This document shows positions 14,543-22,736 of a stretch of 64,000 nt of DNA, one piece after another (position 1 is the stretch's first letter; the number at the start of each line of letters is the position of its first letter). Origin of the DNA: LSCE01 sp050485425 (GTDB taxonomy: Bacteria > Pseudomonadota > Gammaproteobacteria > Nitrococcales > Aquisalimonadaceae); NCBI GenBank assembly GCA_050485425.1, contig JBJHBJ010000015.1:14849-78848 (forward strand), written 5' to 3'. Below the pieces are notes generated by a model. The model had not been told where the DNA came from, ran no database searches, and saw only the letters and a list, made by a program, of their open reading frames with translations. Both the position numbers and the translations under genes were made by a program.

Positions 14543-14724
14543 CTCGAGGTCGGCGCGGTTCATTCCGATGATCAGGCTGTGGTCCGGGAGCGACGCATTG
14601 CGCTCGCGGCGACCCTTGGGTACCGTGCGTTCACGCAGGGGAACACGCGCCCCGCGCGTGCCTCGCCGCCTTTCCCGGCGACCGGGGCAGCCATTCCAAC
14701 AAGGGAAACACTGAGCAATTCACC

Positions 14725-15276
14725 ATGAAAAAGACGCTGACCAGCCTGCTCGCGGCCGGCATGATGGCTCCGGCCATCGCAGCCGCCCAGAACCTGAATT
14801 ACAACTACGTGGATGCCGGCCTGGCGTTCTACCCCGATTTCGAGGATGAGGCCTTCGTCGGCATCGACGCCACCGGCTCGTTCGCGATCACCCCGGACGT
14901 GTTCGTTTTCGGCGGCATGAAGTACCTGACCGACGACATCGACCTCATCGCCTTCCACATCGGGCCGGGCTACCGCTTCGCACTGGATCCACGCACCGAC
15001 ATCTACGGCGGCCTGACCCTGGAATACCAGGAACTCGATTACGACAACGGTTCCGAGGACGACACCGCGCTGGGTGTCCGCGGCGGGGTCCGCCATCGTC
15101 TCACGCAGGAGCTGGAACTGGGCGGTCAGATCCGCGCTGTCACCGGTGACTTCGACTATGTCGGTTTCAGCGCCTATGCCCAGTACTTCGTCCGCCGTGA
15201 TCTCGGCCTGATCGGTGAACTGGACGTCTACGACGGCAATCTGGGGCTGATCGGCAAGGTCCGTTTCGCGTTCTGA
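14725..15276 (+). CDS. Small outer-membrane beta-barrel protein
   Basis: A 183-residue exported protein of unknown function. A signal peptide (about 1-22, ending AIAAAQ) precedes alternating hydrophobic and polar strands with acidic turns (DAGLAFYPDFEDE, YGGLTLEYQELDYDNG), and the sequence ends in Phe (GKVRFAF). This is the usual pattern of an outer-membrane barrel of about eight strands. The many Asp and Glu residues in the turns would suit a salt-adapted organism. I do not recognise a specific family or function. It is monocistronic, with a terminator-like hairpin after it. Confidence 0.7.
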   Translation: MKKTLTSLLAAGMMAPAIAAAQNLNYNYVDAGLAFYPDFEDEAFVGIDATGSFAITPDVFVFGGMKYLTDDIDLIAFHIGPGYRFALDPRTDIYGGLTLEYQELDYDNGSEDDTALGVRGGVRHRLTQELELGGQIRAVTGDFDYVGFSAYAQYFVRRDLGLIGELDVYDGNLGLIGKVRFAF

Positions 15277-15288
15277 CCCAGCTCGACG

Positions 15289-15314
15289 CGGCGTCCCAGG
15301 CCATCGGGACGCCG
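15289..15314 (+). terminator. Hairpin between the outer-membrane protein gene and hemB
   Basis: Perfect nine-base arms (CGGCGTCCC and GGGACGCCG) with an eight-base loop lie 13 bases after the stop. No T-run follows, only a C/T-rich tract. It is probably the 3' end of the upstream transcript. Confidence 0.5.
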
Positions 15315-15392
15315 TGCCTCCCCTCTCCCCGCTTTGGTCTGCAGCTCACCTGAAGGCATAATACGGTCCCTTCTCGTGCAGGAGAGCGAACC

Positions 15393-16421
15393 GTGACAGC
15401 CCGAAACCTGACCGTCGGCGACTTCCCCGGGGCGCGCATGCGCCGTATGCGTCGTGATGCGTTCTCCCGCCGCCTGATGCGGGAGCACCGACTCAGCACG
15501 GACGACCTGATCTATCCCATGTTCGTGCTGGAGGGGGAGGGTCAGCGCGAAGCTGTCACCTCCATGCCCGGCGTCGAACGCCTGTCCGTCGACCTGCTGC
15601 TGCAGGAACTGGAGGAGATCACCACGCTGGGCATTCCGGCGATTGCGCTGTTTCCGGTGGTCCCGGCCGAACGCAAGAGCGAGGACGCCCGCGAAGCCTA
15701 CAACCCCGAGGGCCTGGTCCCGCGCGCCGTGCGTGCCGTCAAGGAGCGTTTCCCCGGGTTGGGCGTCATCACCGATGTGGCGCTGGACCCGTACACCAGC
15801 CACGGCCAGGACGGCCTGATCGATGAGAGCGGCTACGTGCTGAACGATGCCAGCGTGGACGTACTGGTCCGCCAGGCGCTCTCCCACGCCGAGGCCGGCG
15901 CCGACGTGGTCGCGCCCTCCGACATGATGGACGGCCGCATCGGTGCCATCCGCGAGGCCTTCGAGGCGGCCGAGCACTATAACGTCCGCGTCCTGGCCTA
16001 CGCCGCCAAGTACGCCTCCAGCTTCTATGGGCCTTTCCGCGATGCCGTGGGTTCGGCCGGCAACCTTGGCGGCGGCGGCAAGCACAGCTACCAGATGGAC
16101 CCGGCCAATACCGACGAGGCATTGCGGGAGGTGGCCATGGACCTCAACGAGGGCGCCGACATGGTCATGGTCAAGCCGGGTATGCCGTATCTGGACGTGG
16201 TTCAGCGGGTCAAGGAGCATTTCGGCGCACCCACCTTCGTCTATCAGGTCAGCGGCGAATACGCCATGCTCATGGCAGCCGCCGGCAACGGCTGGCTGGA
16301 CGAGCGTGCCTGCGCGCTGGAAGCGCTTACCGCCATGAAACGGGCGGGCGCCGACGGTATCCTCACCTACTTCGCCAGGCGGGCCGCCCGCTGGCTACGC
16401 GAGGAACAGGCCGGCGGCTGA
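15393..16421 (+). CDS. hemB: Delta-aminolevulinic acid dehydratase (porphobilinogen synthase)
   Basis: This 342-residue enzyme condenses two 5-aminolevulinates to porphobilinogen. The active-site lysines are in YAAKYASSFYGPF and MVMVKPGMPYLDV. The usual zinc-cysteine segment is replaced by one containing VALDPYTSHGQDG (Asp/His, no CxC pair), so this is of the magnesium-dependent, non-zinc type. The preferred start is GTG, with GGAGAG six bases upstream; an ATG 15 codons later would cut into the conserved N-terminal arm. A TAATAC hexamer at 15359-15364 is a possible -10 box. Confidence 0.97.
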   Translation: MTARNLTVGDFPGARMRRMRRDAFSRRLMREHRLSTDDLIYPMFVLEGEGQREAVTSMPGVERLSVDLLLQELEEITTLGIPAIALFPVVPAERKSEDAREAYNPEGLVPRAVRAVKERFPGLGVITDVALDPYTSHGQDGLIDESGYVLNDASVDVLVRQALSHAEAGADVVAPSDMMDGRIGAIREAFEAAEHYNVRVLAYAAKYASSFYGPFRDAVGSAGNLGGGGKHSYQMDPANTDEALREVAMDLNEGADMVMVKPGMPYLDVVQRVKEHFGAPTFVYQVSGEYAMLMAAAGNGWLDERACALEALTAMKRAGADGILTYFARRAARWLREEQAGG

Positions 16422-16433
16422 TCCGGCCGCCGG
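16411..16433 (+). terminator. GC hairpin at the hemB stop
   Basis: Eight-base arms CCGGCGGC and GCCGCCGG have the hemB stop codon in the loop. No T-run follows. It is likely an RNA 3'-end structure; terminator activity is uncertain. Confidence 0.4.
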
Positions 16434-16462
16434 GCCTGCACGCCACGATTTTCCCTCCGTCG

Positions 16463-16492
16463 TTGGGCTCCGGGGGCAGCCTCCGCTATACT
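16463..16492 (+). promoter_or_regulatory. Candidate promoter upstream of the DUF47-pit pair
   Basis: TTGGGC (16463-16468) and TATACT (16487-16492) are 18 bases apart. If used, transcription would start near 16499, so the repeated TGACA/TGTCA site just downstream would lie in the first bases of the transcript, a position suited to repression. Confidence 0.5.
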
Positions 16493-16503
16493 GCCGCGCA
16501 CTA

Positions 16504-16530
16504 TGACATTTTCATGTCACTTTCGTGACA
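16504..16530 (+). promoter_or_regulatory. Triple TGACA/TGTCA site, phosphate-box-like
   Basis: TGACA (16504-16508), TGTCA (16515-16519) and TGACA (16526-16530) recur with an 11-base period, separated by six-base T-rich spacers. Read on the minus strand, this is three seven-base units (CTGTCAC, GTGACAT, ATGTCAT) separated by GAAA, close to the layout of PhoB boxes. A CATACT hexamer follows eight bases after the last unit and could be a PhoB-type -10 element. The genes served are phosphate-transport genes. Confidence 0.55.
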
Positions 16531-16563
16531 GTGAGCGGCATACTAACCTTTCCGGACCGATTG

Positions 16564-16600
16564 CCCTGTCCCGATGGCAGCCTGCACCGCTGCGACAGGG
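16564..16600 (+). other. Hairpin in the DUF47-pit 5' leader
   Basis: Outer arms CCCTGTC and GACAGGG enclose an inner stem GCAGC/GCTGC with a seven-base loop. It sits in the roughly 200-base leader before the DUF47 gene. A strong AGGAGGG ribosome-site-like sequence at about 16605-16611 follows, with no usable start codon at the right distance. Confidence 0.35.
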
Positions 16601-16700
16601 TGCGAGGAGGGAAACATAGCGGGCCACATGGCTGACGAGCAACGCCGTCCACCACCCGCACAACGGCGCTGTGACAGGACAATAGTTCGAGAAGATTGGT

Positions 16701-17381
16701 ATGTTCAGCAGAAGCTATTTTTCCGGGATTTTCGGCAGTTCCCCGTTCAAGCCGTTGCAGGAGCACATGGCCAAGGTCGTGGAATGCACCGAAGAATTGG
16801 TGCCGCTGTTTCATGCCGTGGCCCATGGCGACTTCGACGCGGTCGAGAAACAGCAGAAAGCTGTCGCCGCGCTTGAAGACGTGGCCGACGACATGAAGCG
16901 GGAGCTGCGCATGCAACTGCCGAACACCCTCTTCCTGCCCGTTGACCGGCGTGACCTGCTGGAACTGCTGCGCCTGCAGGACAACATCGCCAACAAGGCC
17001 AAGGATATCGCCGGTCTGATCCTGGGCCGCCGCATGACCATCCCCCCGGTGATGGTGGAACCGTTCATCGCCTACGTGGAGCGTTCCATCGACGCCGCCC
17101 GCCAGGCACACAGGACGGTGGAGGAACTGGACGAGCTGGTGGAAACCGGCTTTCGTGGCTCGGAGGTGGAGCTGGTGCAGACCCTGCTGGAAGAACTGGG
17201 CCGCATCGAAAAGGACACCGACAACATGCAGATCAAGCTGCGCGCAACCCTACGCGGACTGGAGACCGAGCTGCCCCCGGTCGACGTGATGTTTCTCTAC
17301 AAGATCATCGAGTTGGTCGGCAAGCTTGCCGACCTGGCCGAACGTGCCGGCAGCCGCCTGCAGATGATGCTCGCCAAGTAA
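16701..17381 (+). CDS. DUF47 / PhoU-like phosphate transport regulator
   Basis: A 226-residue, all-helical cytoplasmic protein of the TIGR00153/DUF47 family, distant relatives of PhoU. These are usually encoded with a low-affinity Pit phosphate transporter and are thought to modulate it. The N-terminus SSPFKPLQEHMAKVVECTEEL and the regular acidic/hydrophobic heptads fit the PhoU-like three-helix bundles. A GAGAAG site precedes the ATG. It lies 43 bases before pit on the same strand, so the two form an operon. The upstream TGACA/TGTCA site suggests regulation by phosphate. Confidence 0.88.
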   Translation: MFSRSYFSGIFGSSPFKPLQEHMAKVVECTEELVPLFHAVAHGDFDAVEKQQKAVAALEDVADDMKRELRMQLPNTLFLPVDRRDLLELLRLQDNIANKAKDIAGLILGRRMTIPPVMVEPFIAYVERSIDAARQAHRTVEELDELVETGFRGSEVELVQTLLEELGRIEKDTDNMQIKLRATLRGLETELPPVDVMFLYKIIELVGKLADLAERAGSRLQMMLAK

Positions 17382-17424
17382 CCTGGCCGCCAAACCACGC
17401 TGACGAACACATCAAGGGGGGTTG

Positions 17425-18675
17425 ATGGAATTCGGCATGACGTATCTGCTGCTGGCGGCCATCTTCGGGCTATTCATGGCCTGGGGCATCGGCGCCAACG
17501 ACGTCGCGAATGCCATGGCCACCTCTGTCGGCTCCCGCGTCCTCACCATCAAGCAGGCGGTGCTGATCGCCGCGGTCTTCGAGTTCGCCGGCGCGGTACT
17601 GGCCGGCGGCGAGGTCACCAACACCATCCGTTCCGGCATCATCGATGTCGCCCTGCTGGAGGGTCGCCCCGAGCAATTGATCTTCGGCATGCTGGCCGCC
17701 TTGCTGGCCGCCGGTACCTGGCTGGCGATCGCCTCCCGCATGGGCTGGCCGGTTTCCACCACGCATTCCATCGTCGGCGCCATCGTCGGCTTTGCCATCG
17801 CCGGCCTGGGCTGGGGCGCTGTCCAGTGGCCGGTGATCGGCTCCATCGCCATGAGCTGGGTCATCTCGCCGGTACTCGCCGGCTTTGTCGCCTACATGCT
17901 GTTTCGCAGCGTGCAACTGCTGGTTCTGGACCGCCGCGACCCGATCAGCAGCGCCCGTCGCTACGTGCCGATCTATATCTTCCTCACCGGCTTCATCATG
18001 TCGCTGATGACGCTGTTCAAAGGCCTGAACCATGTGGGCCTGAACCTGACCATGCCCCAGTCCATCACGATTGCCGCGCTGATCGGCGGCGTGATGGGCG
18101 TGGCGGGCAAGCTCGTCATCGACCGCATTCCGGTCGATCCGCGGCTGGACCGCAAATTCCACTACACCAACGTGGAGCGCATATTCGCCGTGCTGATGGT
18201 GGTGACCGCCTGCGCCATGGCCTTTGCCCACGGATCCAACGACGTCGCCAACGCCATCGGCCCGGTCGCCGCCGTGCTGAGCGCGGTGCAGACCGGGGAA
18301 GTGCAGGCACGAGCCGCCGTACCCACCTGGGTGCTGCTGCTGGGCGCCACCGGTATTGTCGCCGGCCTGCTGATGATGGGCCACCGGGTGATCGCCACCG
18401 TCGGCCGGGAAATCACCCAGCTCACCCCCAGCCGCGGTTTCACCTGCGAGCTGGCGGCCGCCGGTACCGTGGTCATGGCCTCCGGTTTCGGCATCCCGGT
18501 GTCCACGACCCACACACTGGTGGGAGCCGTGCTTGGCGTGGGCATGGCCCGCGGTATCGCCGCGCTGAACCTGACTGTGGTGCGTGGTATCTTCCTGTCC
18601 TGGATTGTCACCTTGCCCGCTGGCGGTATCCTCGCCATCATCTTCTTCCAGATCCTGCTGTTGATATTCAACTGA
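17425..18675 (+). CDS. pit: Inorganic phosphate transporter, Pit family
   Basis: A 416-residue membrane permease that takes up phosphate (probably as a metal-phosphate complex) using an ion gradient. The two Pit signatures from the internal duplication are clear: GANDVANAMATSVGSR near residue 19 and HGSNDVANAIGP near 270. About ten to twelve hydrophobic helices span the sequence. A TTG one codon earlier is in frame, but the ATG at 17425 with AAGGGGGG just upstream is preferred. It is co-transcribed with the DUF47 gene. Confidence 0.95.
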   Translation: MEFGMTYLLLAAIFGLFMAWGIGANDVANAMATSVGSRVLTIKQAVLIAAVFEFAGAVLAGGEVTNTIRSGIIDVALLEGRPEQLIFGMLAALLAAGTWLAIASRMGWPVSTTHSIVGAIVGFAIAGLGWGAVQWPVIGSIAMSWVISPVLAGFVAYMLFRSVQLLVLDRRDPISSARRYVPIYIFLTGFIMSLMTLFKGLNHVGLNLTMPQSITIAALIGGVMGVAGKLVIDRIPVDPRLDRKFHYTNVERIFAVLMVVTACAMAFAHGSNDVANAIGPVAAVLSAVQTGEVQARAAVPTWVLLLGATGIVAGLLMMGHRVIATVGREITQLTPSRGFTCELAAAGTVVMASGFGIPVSTTHTLVGAVLGVGMARGIAALNLTVVRGIFLSWIVTLPAGGILAIIFFQILLLIFN

Positions 18676-18712
18676 CCGGTATCGCCAACGGTCAGCCCCG
18701 TCCGGAGGACCG

Positions 18713-19540
18713 ATGACCGACCAGTACGCCGTGTTCGGCAACCCCGTCAGCCACAGCCTGTCCCCCTGGATTCACGCCCGCTTCGCCGAGCAGACCGGCC
18801 AGAATCTGCGTTACGACAAGCAGGAAGTGCCGATGGATGGGTTCGCGGCGGCTGTCCGCCGCTTTTTCGCCGATGGCGGGAAGGGCCTGAACATCACCGT
18901 CCCGTTCAAGCAACAGGCCTGGGCGCTGTGCCAGGACCGGAGTCCCCGGGCGGAAAGTGCCGGTGCCGTCAACACCCTGCTGCTGCGACACGACAGGCTG
19001 TACGGCGACAACACCGACGGCGCCGGGCTGGTGCGTGACCTCCGGCACAACCTAGGGCTGGAGCTGTCCGGCAGGCGCCTGCTGATGCTGGGCGCTGGCG
19101 GTGCCGCCCGCGGTGTCCTGCTGCCGCTGCTGGAAGCGACACCGTCCAGCCTCACCATCGCCAACCGCACGGTGGAGAAGGCCGAATCCATGGCGCGGTC
19201 GGTCTCCGCCTCGGTTGCGGTGACGTCCTGCAGCTTTGACGAGCTCGCCGGCCGGCAATTCGACCTGATCATCAATGCAACCTCCGCCGGATTGAGCGGC
19301 GAGATGCCGGCCCTGCCCGCGGGCGTCGCCGCTGCCGGGGGCGGCGCGTACGACATGGTCTACGGTGCCAGACCCACCGCCTTCATGACCTGGGCGCGGA
19401 AGCAGGGCGTGACGCAGGTGCATGACGGCCTCGGCATGCTGGTGGAGCAGGCCGCGGAGTCGTTCCTGCTGTGGCGCGGCAAACGCCCGCAGACGCAGGC
19501 CGTGATCGATGAACTCCGGCGGCAGATACGAGCCACATGA
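18713..19540 (+). CDS. aroE: Shikimate dehydrogenase (NADP)
   Basis: This 275-residue enzyme reduces 3-dehydroshikimate to shikimate with NADPH. The substrate-binding SHSLSPWIH is at about residues 11-19. The catalytic Lys lies in NITVPFKQQA, and the Asp in GDNTDGAG. The NADP-binding loop is LGAGGAARGVLLPL. A GTCCGGAGGA site precedes the ATG. The stop overlaps the next start (ATGA), which couples it to a kinase-like gene of unrelated function. Confidence 0.97.
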   Translation: MTDQYAVFGNPVSHSLSPWIHARFAEQTGQNLRYDKQEVPMDGFAAAVRRFFADGGKGLNITVPFKQQAWALCQDRSPRAESAGAVNTLLLRHDRLYGDNTDGAGLVRDLRHNLGLELSGRRLLMLGAGGAARGVLLPLLEATPSSLTIANRTVEKAESMARSVSASVAVTSCSFDELAGRQFDLIINATSAGLSGEMPALPAGVAAAGGGAYDMVYGARPTAFMTWARKQGVTQVHDGLGMLVEQAAESFLLWRGKRPQTQAVIDELRRQIRAT

Positions 19541-21111
19541 AAGCCGAACCGCCGTCTTCCGGAAAGAAGCATCAAGGGCTGATCCAGGCGCAGGCCGAGC
19601 AGCAAGCCCTGGTCGCCGCCCTGCGTTCCCCGGATTGCTACCCGCACCACACCACCGAGGTCGAGGTAATGGAAACCCATATCTCGACCATCCTGCTGGC
19701 CGGCGATCACGTCTACAAACTGAAAAAGCCCCTGAAGCTGGACTTTCTCGACTTCTCGACGCTGGCGCGCCGGGCACACTACTGCCGCGAGGAGCTGCGC
19801 CTCAACCGCCGGCGCGCCCCGGACCTGTACCTGGAGTGCGTGGCCATTCGCGGCGACCGTGAGCACCCCCGCATCGGGGGCACGGGCCCGGTGCTGGAGC
19901 ACGCCGTCCACATGCGGCGCTTTCCCGAACACTGCCGGCTGGACCACCTGCTGGAGGCCGGCGAGCTGGATCCAGCCGCCATGGAAACGCTGGGGGACGA
20001 ACTGGCGCGCATGCACGCAAGCGCCCCGGTAGCACCGGCCGACGATCACCGCGCGAGGCCGGCCGCGCAAGTCGCCCCCATAGCCGACAATCTGCGGGAA
20101 CTGCAGCAGTTGCTCGGCAACCACGGCGAGTTGCCGGCGCTGACCGACTGGTGCACCCGGGCGCTTCGCAGCCACCGTGCGCTGATGCGCAAGCGGGCGG
20201 TCGGCGGCGCCGTCCGCGAATGCCACGGCGACCTGCACCTGGCCAATATCATCCGGCTGAATGGGCGATTCATTCCGTTCGACGGTATCGAGTTCAGCGA
20301 ATCGCTGCGCTGGATCGATGTGCTCAACGATCTCGCCTTCCTGCTGATGGATCTGCACTGCCGCGGCCAGAACGCGCTGGCGGCACGGCTGCTCAGCGCC
20401 TACCTGGACGAGACCGGAGACCACGCCGGGCTGCCGCTACTGCGCCTGTTTCAGTGTTACCGGGCGCTGGTCAGGGCAAAGATCAACGCAATACGTCTGC
20501 AGCAGCTTCCCGACAGCAGCCGGGAGCGGAAGGAAACCCATGCATGGCTGGATCGTTACCTGGCGTTTGCAGCCTGCTGCATGCGCCCAGCCGCTCCCAC
20601 GCTCTGGGTCACGGCCGGGCTCTCCGGCAGCGGCAAATCCACGGTGGCACTGGATGTCGTGGAACGCGAGGGAGCCGTCCGCCTGCGCTCGGACGTGGAG
20701 CGCAAGCGGCTGTTCGGCCTGGAAAGCCGGGCCCGCACCGGGGCCGCGCCGGCCGAGGGCATCTACAGCGCGGAGGCCGGGAAACGCACCTACGCCCATC
20801 TGCAGCGCACGAGCAGGCTGCTACTGGAGGCTGGCTGGCCCGTGATCGTGGACGCAGCGAACCTCAGGCGGCGGGAAAGAGATCTGTTCCGCCAGGTGGC
20901 CGCGGGCGCCGGCGTGCCTTGCCGCATCCTCTGGTGCGAGGCGGAGACTGCCACGCTTCGGGAACGCATACGCCAACGCCAGGCCGAGGGGCGGGACCCG
21001 TCAGAAGCCGACGTGTCCGTGCTGGAGCGCCAGTTGGGCTGGCACGAGCCGCCCGCCGACGACGAAACCGATATCCAACGGATCAGCACGGACGACAGCC
21101 GAACAACATAA
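19537..21111 (+). CDS. Fused phosphotransferase-like and P-loop kinase protein
   Basis: A 524-residue two-domain protein of unknown substrate. Residues about 30-330 resemble aminoglycoside-phosphotransferase folds, with the catalytic-loop-like CHGDLHLANII and a following FDGIEF. Residues about 345-510 form a P-loop kinase domain with Walker A GLSGSGKST near 366-374 and an Arg-rich lid. The fusion is known as a conserved bacterial protein (COG2187 plus COG0645), but its role is not established. It starts inside the aroE stop, so it is translated with aroE. Resistance to aminoglycosides should not be assumed. Confidence 0.8.
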   Translation: MKAEPPSSGKKHQGLIQAQAEQQALVAALRSPDCYPHHTTEVEVMETHISTILLAGDHVYKLKKPLKLDFLDFSTLARRAHYCREELRLNRRRAPDLYLECVAIRGDREHPRIGGTGPVLEHAVHMRRFPEHCRLDHLLEAGELDPAAMETLGDELARMHASAPVAPADDHRARPAAQVAPIADNLRELQQLLGNHGELPALTDWCTRALRSHRALMRKRAVGGAVRECHGDLHLANIIRLNGRFIPFDGIEFSESLRWIDVLNDLAFLLMDLHCRGQNALAARLLSAYLDETGDHAGLPLLRLFQCYRALVRAKINAIRLQQLPDSSRERKETHAWLDRYLAFAACCMRPAAPTLWVTAGLSGSGKSTVALDVVEREGAVRLRSDVERKRLFGLESRARTGAAPAEGIYSAEAGKRTYAHLQRTSRLLLEAGWPVIVDAANLRRRERDLFRQVAAGAGVPCRILWCEAETATLRERIRQRQAEGRDPSEADVSVLERQLGWHEPPADDETDIQRISTDDSRTT

Positions 21112-21112
21112 G

Positions 21113-21445
21113 CTAGAACACATGGGTCAGCGTGAGCTCCGGCCTGCCATCCACCCGCAGCACGCAGTCCACCCCGTAGACAATGGGGTTCTTGCGGCAG
21201 TTGATCAGCATCTCCCGCCCCCGGTACGTGCTACGATCCCGTGTTCCGGCATCGGGCATCGGCGCAAGACGCCCCACCAGGGCCTCCTCGCCGTCCACGT
21301 AAACAGTGATCTGGCGATTGAAATCGGAGATCTCGCTGGTAATCTCCCACGGTTCGTCATCGCCGACGTCGATGGTATTGGCGCTGATCGCACAGGACAG
21401 CAGCAAGGGCGCGCACGCCATCACCGCCGGAATCCGCAGTCTCAT
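21113..21445 (-). CDS. Small lipoprotein of unknown function
   Basis: A 110-residue protein. A signal peptide ends in the lipobox LLLSC, with Cys at residue 18. The mature part has Asp/Glu-rich and strand-rich segments (ITVYVDGEEALVGRL) and two further cysteines (INCRKN and GVDCVLRVDG) that could form a disulfide. The frame is open much further upstream, but the ATG at 21445 has a GAGAGGA ribosome site and begins the signal peptide. It is convergent with the kinase-like gene, two bases apart. I do not recognise the family. Confidence 0.7.
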   Translation of the reverse strand: MRLRIPAVMACAPLLLSCAISANTIDVGDDEPWEITSEISDFNRQITVYVDGEEALVGRLAPMPDAGTRDRSTYRGREMLINCRKNPIVYGVDCVLRVDGRPELTLTHVF

Positions 21446-21626
21446 GACAGTGTCCTCTCTGCTGGGGAGGTGCCGGGGCGTCCGTGGCCGCACGGAACAG
21501 GATCTGGTCCGCGGGCACGGCATCGTAATTGCGCGGCTGCTTCCCCGGGGCCTGTCTTTCTGGACCGCAGAATCGTGAAAAAGCTCCCGGCCGGGGCGGG
21601 CACACTGGAAACCGGACACGTTGATT

Positions 21627-21965
21627 ATGCTGGAAACCCTGATCGTACTGGCCTTTCTCACCGCCCTGGCGCTGGGGGCAACCAACGGCGCCCTGAGCAG
21701 ACGGCGCGGCCGGGCGATCCCCCTGCTGGGCCATCTCCACGGCGCAACGGCGCTCGCCGCCATGGGCCTGCTGCTCTACCGCATACTCACCGGGCCGGAG
21801 AATCTGTGGTTCAACACCGCGCTGTTCCTGTTCCTGCTCGCCCTGATCGGCGGCGGCTTCGCCTGGCTGGTCCGCGAGCGGCGCGAACCGCCCATCCTGC
21901 CGCTGGTCTTGCTGCACGCCTCCATGGCGGTGGTGGCGTTCCTGGTTCTGCTGGGCGGTCTGTAG
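21627..21965 (+). CDS. Small integral membrane protein
   Basis: A 112-residue protein with three or four hydrophobic helices, around residues 3-20, 35-55, 63-83 and 92-112, joined by a basic loop (SRRRGR) and an RERREPP loop. A TTG two codons earlier is in frame, but the ATG at 21627 is taken as the start. No family is recognised. It is divergent from the small lipoprotein gene, sharing an intergenic region of about 180 bases, and convergent with a GNAT gene five bases away. Confidence 0.65.
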   Translation: MLETLIVLAFLTALALGATNGALSRRRGRAIPLLGHLHGATALAAMGLLLYRILTGPENLWFNTALFLFLLALIGGGFAWLVRERREPPILPLVLLHASMAVVAFLVLLGGL

Positions 21966-21970
21966 CGGGA

Positions 21971-22567
21971 TCAGTCCAGCGTCTTGACCCAGTACACCAT
22001 GGGCTTCAACGTTTCCTCGTGGTCGTCCAGATCACGCCAGCGGTACCAGGTCTTCAGCGTGGGGTGACGCCGGAAGCCACGGCTCTCCCAGAACCCATCC
22101 AGAGGACGGTAGCCCGGGGGCTTGCGCGGGTGCGTTTCCGGCCGCAGCACGGAGCAGAACATCAACTCGCTGAAACCCAGGCGACGTGCGTAGGCCTCCC
22201 GCTCCCGCATGAAGGCAGCACCGATGCCCCGCCCCCGGTAGGGACGCTGTAACACCGACTCGCCAAAATAGAAGATATCGTTGACCGGCAGCCCCTCGGC
22301 CCTGATCGGCGCCAGGAATTCCTCCGTCTCATCCTCCAGCGGAATGCCGGTGGCAGCGCCGACGATGGTCTCGCCGTCCCGCGCCAGCACACAGAAACTG
22401 CGATCCGCCGTGGCATAGGTGTTGAGGTAATTGCGCTCGTAGCCCGTGTCACCGTCGTACAGGTACGGAAACTCCCGGAACACCTCGATGCGCAATGCTG
22501 CCAGGGCATCCAGATAGGGCTTGAGCTGGGGGCCGACCAGCGGCACCAGTGTCACGCCATCACTCAT
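21971..22567 (-). CDS. GNAT family N-acetyltransferase
   Basis: A 198-residue acyltransferase that would use acetyl-CoA; the acceptor is unknown. The acetyl-CoA pyrophosphate loop is QRPYRGRGIGAAF (R-x-x-G-x-G/A motif). The C-terminal half contains LGFSELMFCSV and an aromatic-rich end, TWYRWRDL. The ATG at 22567 with GGGGAAG upstream is preferred over the longer open frame. It is transcribed away from the tetR gene. Confidence 0.8.
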   Translation of the reverse strand: MSDGVTLVPLVGPQLKPYLDALAALRIEVFREFPYLYDGDTGYERNYLNTYATADRSFCVLARDGETIVGAATGIPLEDETEEFLAPIRAEGLPVNDIFYFGESVLQRPYRGRGIGAAFMREREAYARRLGFSELMFCSVLRPETHPRKPPGYRPLDGFWESRGFRRHPTLKTWYRWRDLDDHEETLKPMVYWVKTLD

Positions 22568-22664
22568 ATCGCTTCCCCGTATCGAATCGTTCAGCGGTTC
22601 TCCAATGGCCATTCTACAGGCATACCGGGACGACACGCAGCGCATCCCCGGTACCCGACCGCCC

Positions 22665-22693
22665 TTGCACCATCGCTCGGCAGACGGTACATT
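22665..22693 (+). promoter_or_regulatory. Promoter of the tetR-efflux operon
   Basis: TTGCAC (22665-22670) and TACATT (22688-22693) are exactly 17 bases apart. The predicted start of transcription, near 22700, is at the edge of the palindromic operator. Confidence 0.65.
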
Positions 22694-22702
22694 GCCACAT
22701 TC

Positions 22703-22720
22703 ACTGACCGATCGATCAGT
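22703..22720 (+). promoter_or_regulatory. Palindromic operator for the TetR regulator
   Basis: An 18-base palindrome, ACTGACCGATCGATCAGT, has one mismatched pair around a CGATCG centre. It covers the start of transcription and ends 16 bases before the tetR ATG, as expected for an autoregulated TetR repressor. Confidence 0.65.
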
Positions 22721-22736
22721 CCAAGCGAGAACGCGC

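Noticed and set aside
14644..14660. CACGCGC/GCGCGTG hairpin between Nudix and the outer-membrane protein gene
   Set aside because: Short (7-bp) GC palindrome without a T-run; frequent by chance in such GC-rich DNA.
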